A stretch of 56,180 nt of DNA from Rhodocyclaceae bacterium (GTDB lineage: Bacteria > Pseudomonadota > Gammaproteobacteria > Burkholderiales > Rhodocyclaceae). Under the pieces are notes generated by a model, which was given only the letters and a program-made list of their open reading frames with translations, had not been told where the DNA came from and did not search any database. A program made the position numbers and the translations under genes. Numbering within the stretch: position 1 is the first letter of the stretch; each line of letters opens with the position of its first letter. Positions 9,604 to 17,190 of the stretch are shown here, one piece after another. The DNA lies in NCBI GenBank assembly GCA_016791105.1, contig JAEUNM010000017.1, forward strand, positions 1 through 56,180. The letters are read 5' to 3'.

Positions 9604-10088
9604 GACGACCTGGCAGTCTGCCGTAACGTTACCGGGTGACCGGGAGAAGCATGGTTTCTTGGTGCGCAACCGTTCGGAGCCGAGGGCAGGACTGGTCGGT
9701 TCATTCGAGGTATGCAGGAGTACGCGAGGGCGTGGTGATACGCCTTGTCGCTACACTGACCGACGACGAGGCGGAGAACCCGAATTTGCGTCGCACCGAC
9801 TGGGTGATGGTGGCGCAGGATGCCTCGGTGCTGGCGGCGGAACCCTTCGCGAGCCGCAGCACGCATGACCCTGCGCAGCCCGGCTTGCCGTGCGCCCGCC
9901 GCTGGCCTCGAAATTCACGCAGTGGCGCCATGCCCGGTGCAAACAGACGTCGCAGGAAGTGCCTGCCTTAAGCTCGCCGAAAGGCGCTGCCGCTATCATG
10001 CGCGCCTATCGCGGCAAACCTGCCCATCCTCATTTGGCGTACAGTCCGCGGGCGGCTCACTTTTCCCTCTTACATTCGAACCCACCTC
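9604..10088 (+). other. 485-base gap; no clear gene, one unassigned open frame
   Basis: The gap between the RTX gene and the sulfatase-fold gene holds the perfect palindrome GTAACGTTAC at 9623-9632 and an open frame at 9636-9971. The middle of that frame (LTDDEAENPNLRRTDWVMVA) looks protein-like, while both ends are arginine-rich and look non-coding. It may be the eroded remnant of a gene; I faintly associate TDWVMVA-type ends with spermidine-synthase-like proteins but cannot support that. No tRNA or clear terminator was seen. Confidence 0.3.
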
Positions 10089-12005
10089 TTGCGCTTCTTT
10101 CTGCGTTCGGACTCACGCTGGTCCTTTCTGTACCTGCTCGGTACGGTCATCCTCGTCATCAATTCGGTACTGCGGCTTGGCCTCATGGGCTGGGAAGCGG
10201 ACTGGGCAAATTTTGCGCCGCTGCGCCTGATCGCCATACTGGCTGTCGGCTTGCAGCAGGATTTCGCCTCTGCCTGCTGGATGTTGCTGCCTTTTGCTCT
10301 GCTCGCGCTGGCTTGCCCGGATACGCCGCGTGGGCGGCGGGTGTTCGGCTTCGCCGCCGGCACGCTGGCCTTTGGCGGCCTGTTTGCCGGCTTGTTCCTG
10401 GCCTTGTCCGAAATATTGTTCTGGAATGAATTTTCCAGCCGCTTCAATTTCATCGCGGTCGATTACCTGATATACAGCCGCGAGGTGCTCGGCAACATCC
10501 GCGAGTCCTATCCGGTGCCGGCTTTGCTGGGCGGCGTGTTTGCGCTGGCGGCGCTGCTGTATCTGGGCCTGCGCAAGCGGCTTGCCGCGGCTGCTGCTGC
10601 GCCGGCGGGCGGCTGGCGCTTGCGCGTGCTACGCGTCGGCGTGCTCGCGCTGTTGTGCGCGGCACCCATCCTGCTGCCGGACGAGGCGCTGCGCGACATG
10701 CTGCCCAGCACCTCGGCGCGCGAACTGGCCGGCAACGGCGCCTATGACTTCGTGCGCGCATTCAATAACAACGATCTCGATTACCGGCGCTATTACATGA
10801 CACTGGATAGCGCGCGCGCCAAAAGCGTGCTGCGCGCGGAATTGTCGGAAGGGGCCGGCGGCGAAAAAGTCAAACTGGACCGCGGCGTGCCGGTGCGCCA
10901 GATTCGCGCCAAGGGCGTGAAACTGCCGCTCAACGTGGTGCTGGTGTCGATGGAAAGCCTGGGCGCGGACTATATCGAATCCCTGGGCGGACGGCACGGA
11001 CTGACACCCAATCTGGACCGCCTGGGCGCCGAGGGCATTCTGTTTACCCAACTCTATGCGACCGGCTTGCGCACCGTGCGTGGCCTGGAAGCATTGACGT
11101 TGTCCTTGCCTCCCACGCCGGGTCACGCCGTGCCCATGCGCAAGCGCAATCTGGGCTTGCCCACCTTGGGCGGGGTGCTGAAGGCGGAAGGCTACGTGTC
11201 CTTGTATTTTTACGGCGGCTACGCCTATTTCGACAATATGCGCAATTTTTTCGGTGGCAACGGCTATCAGGTCATAGACCGCACCGATATTCCGCGCGCG
11301 GCGATCACGCACGAAAACATTTGGGGCGTGGCCGATGAGGATATTTTTCGCCACGCCATCGGTGAACTGGATCGCCGCACGGCTGCCGGCCAGCGCGTAT
11401 TCGCGCACATCATGACCACTTCCAATCACCGGCCCTTTACCTATCCCGATGGGCGCGTCGATATCGCATCCGGTAGCGGGCGCGACGGCGCGGTCAAATA
11501 TTCGGACTGGGCAATAGGCGAATTTCTGCGCGAAGCGCGCGCACGGCCGTGGTTCAAGGACACGCTATTCGTATTCGTGGCCGACCATACCTCCAACGGC
11601 CGCGGCAGGGTCGATCTGCCGCCTGAGAATTACCGTATCCCGGCGATTTTCTATTCGCCTGCCCACTTCAAGCCGCAGCGCGTGGATCGCATCGTGTCGC
11701 AAATCGATATCGCGCCTACGCTGCTCGGTTTGCTGGGGCTGGATTACGACTCGGAATTTTTCGGTGATGACGTATTGCGTGCCGGCCCTCATCACGAGCG
11801 CGCCTTCATGGGCAATTACCTCACCGTAGGCTACATGCAGGACGGCTGGATCGTGCAATTGATGCCCAAGCGCGGCGTGCGCGTGGTACACGCCGATAGC
11901 GGCAAGGAAGCGCCAGCCCGCACGCCGGAACTTGACCACCTGGTGGAAGAGGCGGTGTCCTACTATCAGATTGCGACGCAAATGGTGCGCGACGTGGCGC
12001 ACTGA
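10089..12005 (+). CDS. LtaS/MdoB-like sulfatase-fold phosphoglycerol transferase family membrane protein
   Basis: This 638-residue protein has about five N-terminal membrane segments (residues about 12-200) followed by a periplasmic sulfatase-fold domain. The metal-binding start NVVLVSMESLGADY, the nucleophile region TGLRTVRGLEALTLSLPP and the later VADHTS motif define the LTA-synthase/alkaline-phosphatase superfamily. In Gram-negatives such enzymes transfer phosphoglycerol or phosphoethanolamine-type groups to envelope glycans, or act on lipids; the substrate here is unknown. The start used is TTG at 10089 because it retains the first membrane helix; no ATG or clear ribosome site lies nearby, and an internal ATG at about 10185 would cut that helix. 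Its stop overlaps the next open frame. Confidence 0.85.
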   Translation: MRFFLRSDSRWSFLYLLGTVILVINSVLRLGLMGWEADWANFAPLRLIAILAVGLQQDFASACWMLLPFALLALACPDTPRGRRVFGFAAGTLAFGGLFAGLFLALSEILFWNEFSSRFNFIAVDYLIYSREVLGNIRESYPVPALLGGVFALAALLYLGLRKRLAAAAAAPAGGWRLRVLRVGVLALLCAAPILLPDEALRDMLPSTSARELAGNGAYDFVRAFNNNDLDYRRYYMTLDSARAKSVLRAELSEGAGGEKVKLDRGVPVRQIRAKGVKLPLNVVLVSMESLGADYIESLGGRHGLTPNLDRLGAEGILFTQLYATGLRTVRGLEALTLSLPPTPGHAVPMRKRNLGLPTLGGVLKAEGYVSLYFYGGYAYFDNMRNFFGGNGYQVIDRTDIPRAAITHENIWGVADEDIFRHAIGELDRRTAAGQRVFAHIMTTSNHRPFTYPDGRVDIASGSGRDGAVKYSDWAIGEFLREARARPWFKDTLFVFVADHTSNGRGRVDLPPENYRIPAIFYSPAHFKPQRVDRIVSQIDIAPTLLGLLGLDYDSEFFGDDVLRAGPHHERAFMGNYLTVGYMQDGWIVQLMPKRGVRVVHADSGKEAPARTPELDHLVEEAVSYYQIATQMVRDVAH

Positions 12006-12061
12006 TGCCTGTTGCGGCCCATGACGCGAGTGCAGCGCGGTGTCGCGCGGAAAGGGGGGGC

Positions 12062-12676
12062 ATGATGATCAAGGCTGTGTCGTCGCTGCGCGGACGCCTG
12101 CTGCTGGGCGTCGTGCTCCTAATTGCGGCGGCGCTGGGTGCTTATTTTTATTTCAACGACCTCCAAGCCTGGCCGCGCGGCGAGGCGCTCGGTATTGCGC
12201 TGGCGCCCGTCATCGACAAGGGTGGCGACGAGCGCGCGCTGGTGGCGCGGGTGATCTGGCTCAATTATCTCGAACTGCGTCATGTCGCTGCCAACTGGAG
12301 CGGCGTGTTCTGGGGCTTTTCTTTCGCGGCGGCGGGTATGAGCGCCCTGGCGGCGCTGGTGCTCAAACTCGAAACGCTGATCGAAAACGAGCGTCTGAAA
12401 AAGGATTTGGCGGCCATTTGTTCCATTGTCGCGGCCTTGTTGGTCACCATTTCCACCAGTGGCGATTTTCAGCGCAAGTGGCAGGCCAACCGCATCGCCG
12501 CGGCGGAACTGGAGCGCCTTGGCTACGAATTTCTCGAAACCGACGGCGCCCATGCACGCAGCTATCTGGCTTCGGTCGGGCAGATACTGCTGCGCAAAAA
12601 TGTCGCCATCGCCGGTAATTCGGACGCGCGGGCGGCAGCGGCGCAGAAAGAGCGTTCCGAATCGCCCGGCAAATAA
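12062..12676 (+). CDS. Small two-helix membrane protein downstream of the LtaS-like gene
   Basis: This is a 204-residue protein of unrecognised family. The ATG at 12062 follows GGAAAGGGGGG; an in-frame ATG at 12005 overlapping the previous stop (TGATG) is possible but would add a polar leader. There is a helix near residues 10-28 and one or two more at about 80-100 and 115-135, then a cytoplasmic- or periplasmic-looking helical tail ending in Lys/Glu-rich residues. The layout resembles small helix-pair membrane proteins of the SLATT type, but I see no diagnostic motif. Proximity suggests cotranscription with the LtaS-like enzyme. The next gene on the other strand converges 77 bases away. Confidence 0.65.
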   Translation: MMIKAVSSLRGRLLLGVVLLIAAALGAYFYFNDLQAWPRGEALGIALAPVIDKGGDERALVARVIWLNYLELRHVAANWSGVFWGFSFAAAGMSALAALVLKLETLIENERLKKDLAAICSIVAALLVTISTSGDFQRKWQANRIAAAELERLGYEFLETDGAHARSYLASVGQILLRKNVAIAGNSDARAAAAQKERSESPGK

Positions 12677-12753
12677 GCGGGCATGCGCGCGGTTGCGCAG
12701 AATTGGTTGTGGTGCCACGCAAAGGCACCGGCCTTGGCTGGCTCCTGAAATAC

Positions 12754-14436
12754 TTAGCGCGATGGTTTGCGCGGCGTAAGCGATGAATTGCGCGGATCGA
12801 GCGTGTAAATTGCAGCGGGCAATTTACCGCTTTCGGGTGGTGTGGGACTTGCCGGCCGCGTAATGCCGGCAGGGCGCGGCCGCGGGCGCCGCCGCGGACG
12901 ATTTGCCGCCGGGCTGGCAAGCGGCTGTTCGGGGGCGAGCATGATGGGGCGCGCGGCGCTCGGTGCGGCGGGCAGTCCAGCCTTGCGGCGCGTCGGTTTG
13001 GCGCCTGAAGGTTTACCGCGTGCCGCCTTTTCGACCAGCGGCGAATTGGCTATGCCTGCTGCCGCCTGCGCTGCCGGCAAGTCCGCCAGCAGGGCGCGCA
13101 ATTGCGGCCCGAAAAGCTCGGCCACCGCCTGCGCATCGGGCAGCAAATCGCTGTCTGCGGCCAAGCCGACCTGCACCTTGCCGTCGTAACTGAGCAAAGA
13201 TACGCCCAGGCGCACGCCGCCCGGCTGTGGCATCCAGAACATCATGCGCTCGATGCCGGCTCCGGCCAGATGGAGCCGCTCGCGCGGGCCCGGCAGATTG
13301 GCCGTGATGGCGCCGGCCGCGCCGGTAATCAGTTCCAGCAGCGCGTATTGGGCGGGCTGCGGCAAACAGCCGGCGAGGCCGAGCAGGGCGTAACTTGCCG
13401 GTGCCCAGGCCGAGCGTTTGATCGCATCCATGCGTCGTTTAACTGCCGCCATGCGCGCGGCCGGCGCGGCCAGATCGAGCGGCAGATCCACGCCGACCAG
13501 CCCGAAATGGTTGCCCAATTCACCCGCTACGCGCGGCGAGCGCAGATTGACCGGCACCAGGGTACGCAGGGCGCCGCTCGCGGGCCAGGTTGCGCCGCCT
13601 TGCCGGATGTGCGCGCCGAGCGCGCCGGCTACGCAGGCCAGCAACACGTCATTGACGGTACCACCGGCTGCCAGGGCCGCGCGCTTCACGTCGGTGAGCG
13701 GCAGGGCATCGCTCCAGCCTACGCATAGGCCGGCGCCCTGGCCGGAATTGGCGCGGCTGCCGGATTTATCCGCCACGGGCGGGCGCGCGCCGACGCCGTC
13801 TACACATGTGCCTGGCCTGGTGAGCTGTGACCATTGTTCTGCCAGCCAGTCGGCGGCTGCCGTGTCGAATTGAGGCGGGCCGTCGCCGCTGCCGTGCCAG
13901 TTTTCTGCGTCCGCCTGGCGCGCGACCCGGCGCCTTTCCACCAGCGGCAAAAGCTGCGACGCATCGCTTGCGCGGAACGGGCTTTGGTCTGCCATATCGA
14001 GCATTACACGCATCAGCGCCACTCCGTCGGCGATGCAGTTGTGGATGCGTACCACCAGCGCCGAGCCCTGGCGGTAGGTTTGCAGGCAATGCATGTCCCA
14101 CAGCGGGCGTGAGGTATCGAGTGGGGTTTGCAGCAGGTTGCCGACAAAACGCTGTAATTCCGCCTGACCGGCGGGGGCGGGCAGGGCGGCACGGCAAAGA
14201 TGGGCGTCCAGATCGAAATTGGCGTGGTTTTCCCACCAACTGGCATAGCCGTCCAGCACGACGCGCTGGCGAAAGCGCTGATGAGCCAGCAATCCGTGCG
14301 CGACGGCAGCGCGCAGCCGGGCGAATTCGACCGGCGCGTCGAACACCAGCACGCTTACCACGCTCATGGGACGGCCCGGCTTGTCCATGCGCAGCCAGGC
14401 GCTATCGACGGCGGACAGTTTTTCGCGACTAGTCAT
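12754..14436 (-). CDS. WS/DGAT-family acyltransferase (wax ester/triacylglycerol synthase type) with altered active-site motif
   Basis: This is a 560-residue protein with ribosome site AGGGAG ahead of the ATG at 14436. It has the full architecture of bacterial WS/DGAT enzymes, which acylate alcohols or diacylglycerol from acyl-CoA for storage lipid: LSAVDSAWLRMD at the N-terminus, the condensation motif near residue 132, LRTLVPVNLR, GNHFGLVGVDLPL, and NLPGPRERLHLAG. The canonical HHxxxDG reads HNCIADG here (His132-Asn133...Asp137-Gly138), so the second His, the one aligned with the catalytic residue, is replaced. The last 95 or so residues are a Pro/Arg/Ala-rich tail not usual in the family. 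The gene lies downstream of metY on the same strand. Confidence 0.85.
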   Translation of the reverse strand: MTSREKLSAVDSAWLRMDKPGRPMSVVSVLVFDAPVEFARLRAAVAHGLLAHQRFRQRVVLDGYASWWENHANFDLDAHLCRAALPAPAGQAELQRFVGNLLQTPLDTSRPLWDMHCLQTYRQGSALVVRIHNCIADGVALMRVMLDMADQSPFRASDASQLLPLVERRRVARQADAENWHGSGDGPPQFDTAAADWLAEQWSQLTRPGTCVDGVGARPPVADKSGSRANSGQGAGLCVGWSDALPLTDVKRAALAAGGTVNDVLLACVAGALGAHIRQGGATWPASGALRTLVPVNLRSPRVAGELGNHFGLVGVDLPLDLAAPAARMAAVKRRMDAIKRSAWAPASYALLGLAGCLPQPAQYALLELITGAAGAITANLPGPRERLHLAGAGIERMMFWMPQPGGVRLGVSLLSYDGKVQVGLAADSDLLPDAQAVAELFGPQLRALLADLPAAQAAAGIANSPLVEKAARGKPSGAKPTRRKAGLPAAPSAARPIMLAPEQPLASPAANRPRRRPRPRPAGITRPASPTPPESGKLPAAIYTLDPRNSSLTPRKPSR

Positions 14437-14577
14437 GTCCCGCTCCCTTTGTTTGCGTGTTCTTGCAGGCGCCTAGTGCATGGATTGTAGGCGCATGTTT
14501 TGCGCCTTGCTGCGCCGCGTGAAACGTGGTTGCGCCGTCGTGCACGCACCTGCGCACGCGCAGGACAGCGCGCAGGC

Positions 14578-15849
14578 TTACACGGCGGCCAGGGCCTGCT
14601 CGAGGTCGGCACGCAAATCGTCGATATGTTCTATGCCTATGGACAGACGAACGGTATCTTCGGTCACGCCGGCCTTCACCAGTTCTTCCGGCGACAACTG
14701 GCGGTGCGTCGTCGAGGCCGGGTGGCAGGCCAGGCTTTTGGCATCGCCGATATTCACCAGGCGCGTAATGAGCTGCAGGGCGTCCTGGAAACGTGCGCCG
14801 CCCTCGCGCCCGCCTTCCACGCCGAAAGTCAGGATGCCGGAAGCGCGCCCACCCATGTAACGCTCCACCAGCGGGCGCGCGGCATGGCTTTCCAGGCCGG
14901 CGTAATTGACCCATTTCACCTTGGGATGAGATTGCAGGTATTGCGCCACGGCACGCGTGTTGTCACAAATGCGGTCCATGCGCAGCGCCAGCGTTTCGAT
15001 GCCCTGCAGGATAAGGAAAGAATTGAACGGGCTGATCGCGGCGCCCATGTTGCGCAACGGAACCACGCGCGCGCGGCCGATGTAAGCGGCCGGCCCGAGT
15101 GCCTGGGTATACACGACGCCGTGGTAGGACACGTCCGGTTCGTTCAAGCGGCGGAAGCGCTGGGCATGATCAGCCCAGGGAAATTTTCCCGAATCCACGA
15201 TTGCACCGCCTATCGAATTGCCGTGTCCGCCCAGATATTTGGTGAGGGAGTGCACCACGATGTCGGCGCCATGTTCAAACGGCCGGCACAGATAGGGCGT
15301 GGGTACGGTGTTATCGACGATGAGCGGCACGCCGTGGCGATGCGCGATCTGCGCCAGCGGCTCGAAATCCGTCACGTTGCCGAGCGGGTTGCCTATCGAC
15401 TCGCAGAAAATCGCTTTCGTGCGTTCGTCTATCAGCGCTTCGAATGATGCCGGGTCGCGGTGGTCGGCAAAGCGTACGGCGATGCCGAATTGCGGCAGTG
15501 TGTGTGCAAACAGATTGTAGGTGCCGCCATACAAGGTGGCGGACGACACGATGTTGTCGCCGGCTTCGGCTATGGTTTGTATGGAGTAGGTGATGGCGGC
15601 CTGGCCGGAGGCGAGCGCCAGCGCAGCGATGCCGCCTTCCAGCGCGGCGAGGCGTTTTTCCAGCACATCCTGGGTGGGATTCATGATGCGCGTGTAAATA
15701 TTCCCCATCACCTTGAGGTCGAACAGGTCGGCACCGTGCTGGGTATTGTCGAAGGCATAGGAAGTGGTCTGGTAGATCGGGACTGCTACCGCCTTGGTGG
15801 TGGGGTCGGGTGTATAGCCGCCATGTACGGCCAGTGTTTCGAATTTCAT
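14578..15849 (-). CDS. metY: O-acetylhomoserine (thiol)-lyase / homocysteine synthase
   Basis: This 423-residue enzyme belongs to the PLP-dependent Cys/Met metabolism family. It makes homocysteine from O-acetylhomoserine and sulfide in methionine synthesis. Evidence includes the start [12 protein letters not shown], the PLP phosphate-binding SGQAAI region, EDxx-type [12 protein letters not shown], the Schiff-base lysine in [11 protein letters not shown], and the end [12 protein letters not shown]...[10 protein letters not shown]. The length and the DNTVPTP and HSLTKY signatures favour MetY over MetB/MetZ. The ATG at 15849 is the natural start. It is divergent from the macro-domain gene across 92 bases; no SAM riboswitch was recognised there. 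Confidence 0.93.
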   Translation of the reverse strand: MKFETLAVHGGYTPDPTTKAVAVPIYQTTSYAFDNTQHGADLFDLKVMGNIYTRIMNPTQDVLEKRLAALEGGIAALALASGQAAITYSIQTIAEAGDNIVSSATLYGGTYNLFAHTLPQFGIAVRFADHRDPASFEALIDERTKAIFCESIGNPLGNVTDFEPLAQIAHRHGVPLIVDNTVPTPYLCRPFEHGADIVVHSLTKYLGGHGNSIGGAIVDSGKFPWADHAQRFRRLNEPDVSYHGVVYTQALGPAAYIGRARVVPLRNMGAAISPFNSFLILQGIETLALRMDRICDNTRAVAQYLQSHPKVKWVNYAGLESHAARPLVERYMGGRASGILTFGVEGGREGGARFQDALQLITRLVNIGDAKSLACHPASTTHRQLSPEELVKAGVTEDTVRLSIGIEHIDDLRADLEQALAAV

Positions 15850-15941
15850 TTGCCGGTCTCCAGGGTTGAATGAGCGGCGCAGTATAGATGCAGGGCAGGG
15901 CGCACGTGGTGTGCAGCCATGCCTGAGCAGGGAGTGAAATC

Positions 15942-16463
15942 GTGACTGAACGGAAACCTGAAGTGTTGCGTGGCGACATCACGCGGCTGGACGTGGATGC
16001 GATCGTGAATGCCGCCAATTCCACGCTATTGGGCGGCGGCGGCGTCGATGGCGCCATCCATCGCGCGGCCGGGCCGCAATTGCGCGAATTTTGTGCCGGG
16101 CTGGGCGGCTGCCCGACCGGCGCGGCGCGCATCACGCCGGGCTTTCGTCTTGCGGCGCGGCACATCATCCACACCGTGGGGCCGGTGTGGCGCGGCGGTG
16201 CCCAGGGTGAGCCGGAATTGCTGGCCAGTTGCTACCGCAACAGTTTTTCTCTGGCGCGCCAACACGGCATTCTGCGCATGGCCTTTCCGGCCATATCCTG
16301 CGGCGTATATGGGTATCCGTGGGACGAGGCGGCGCAAATCGCGGTGCGCGAATGCCGCGCCGCGCTGGCGGCCCCCGACTACCCGCAGCAGGTGCTGCTG
16401 GTGGCCTTCGACGCCGAAATGACCGCGGTGCTCGAGCGCGCCTGCGCCGCCGCGGGCGCTTGA
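15942..16463 (+). CDS. Macro-domain O-acetyl-ADP-ribose deacetylase (YmdB-like)
   Basis: This 173-residue single-domain protein starts at GTG 15942 with GGGAG just upstream. The ADP-ribose-binding signatures are [23 protein letters not shown], split as NAANS (residues about 25-29) and the [10 protein letters not shown] loop, plus the second loop [13 protein letters not shown] (about 111-123). Proteins of this class remove acetyl from O-acetyl-ADP-ribose or ADP-ribose from proteins. It stands alone, convergent with the carbonic-anhydrase gene across a strong hairpin. Confidence 0.93.
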   Translation: MTERKPEVLRGDITRLDVDAIVNAANSTLLGGGGVDGAIHRAAGPQLREFCAGLGGCPTGAARITPGFRLAARHIIHTVGPVWRGGAQGEPELLASCYRNSFSLARQHGILRMAFPAISCGVYGYPWDEAAQIAVRECRAALAAPDYPQQVLLVAFDAEMTAVLERACAAAGA

Positions 16464-16485
16464 GCCGGCGCTGCCCACGCCCGCA

Positions 16486-16509
16486 GGCCGGCTCCGGGCA
16501 GAGCCGGCC
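16486..16509. terminator. Bidirectional terminator-like hairpin
   Basis: A perfect 9-base-pair stem GGCCGGCTC/GAGCCGGCC with a 6-base loop sits between the convergent macro-domain gene and carbonic-anhydrase gene. No strong T-run follows on either strand, so intrinsic termination efficiency is uncertain. Confidence 0.6.
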
Positions 16510-16521
16510 GCGCTCCGCGCC

Positions 16522-17049
16522 TCAGCCCGGTATGCGTGCCAGATGCTGGCGGAAGTGAGTGGCGTTTTCGACGTATGAAGCGGCGGCTTTGTACAGCCCC
16601 TCCACTTCGGCGTCGGTCAGTTCGCGAATGATGCGCACCGGCGTGCCCAATGCCAGCGTGCGGTCCGGGATTACCTTGTTTTCGGGTACCAGGCTGTTGG
16701 CGCCGATCAGGCAGTTCTTGCCGATTTTGGCGCGATTCATGACCACGCTTTTGATGCCGATGAGCGAACCGTCGCCTATCGAACAGCCGTGCAGCATGAC
16801 CTGATGACCTACCGTCACGTTGGCGCCTATGGTCATGGGAATGCCGGCATCGGTATGTATGGTCGTGCCATCCTGGATATTGGTGTTTTCGTGAATTTCG
16901 ATGGGGTCATGGTCGCCGCGTATGACGGCGCCGAACCATACGCTCACGTTGTTGTGCAGGATGACCGAACCCATCACTGCCGCCGTCGGGGCGATCCAGT
17001 AATCGCCCAGAAACTGCGGCGCCACGTCACCGATGGTGTAGATGCTCAT
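16522..17049 (-). CDS. Gamma-carbonic anhydrase family protein (YrdA/PaaY type)
   Basis: This 175-residue left-handed beta-helix protein has hexapeptide repeats through residues about 10-140. The start MSIYTIGDVAPQF, the VIRGDHDPIEI turn, and the metal-binding histidines in TTIHTD and GHQVMLHG match gamma-class carbonic anhydrases. Many single-copy homologues are metal-binding and only weakly active, so carbonic anhydrase activity is likely but not certain. The gene lies downstream of gcvP on the same strand across 141 bases containing a hairpin, so it is probably a separate unit. Confidence 0.9.
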   Translation of the reverse strand: MSIYTIGDVAPQFLGDYWIAPTAAVMGSVILHNNVSVWFGAVIRGDHDPIEIHENTNIQDGTTIHTDAGIPMTIGANVTVGHQVMLHGCSIGDGSLIGIKSVVMNRAKIGKNCLIGANSLVPENKVIPDRTLALGTPVRIIRELTDAEVEGLYKAAASYVENATHFRQHLARIPG

Positions 17050-17143
17050 GGGTGCAAGATCCTGAAGTTAGGGAGGACGAAGCATAGCCATATGGCGTGC
17101 GCTCGGCAACGATTGCGTAAGCCGGGCACAGGCATGCCGCCGC

Positions 17144-17167
17144 GGCCGTGCCCGGCGCGGCACGGCC
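17144..17167 (-). terminator. Hairpin downstream of gcvP
   Basis: A perfect 9-base-pair stem GGCCGTGCC/GGCACGGCC with a 6-base loop lies 24 bases past the gcvP stop. No clear T-run follows. Its position fits the end of the gcv operon. Confidence 0.5.
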
Positions 17168-17190
17168 TTCGATGCAGCGTTCCGAGCGCA

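Noticed and set aside
15850..15941. Possible SAM riboswitch ahead of metY
   Set aside because: No conserved SAM aptamer core was seen, and the 92-base divergent gap is short for one.
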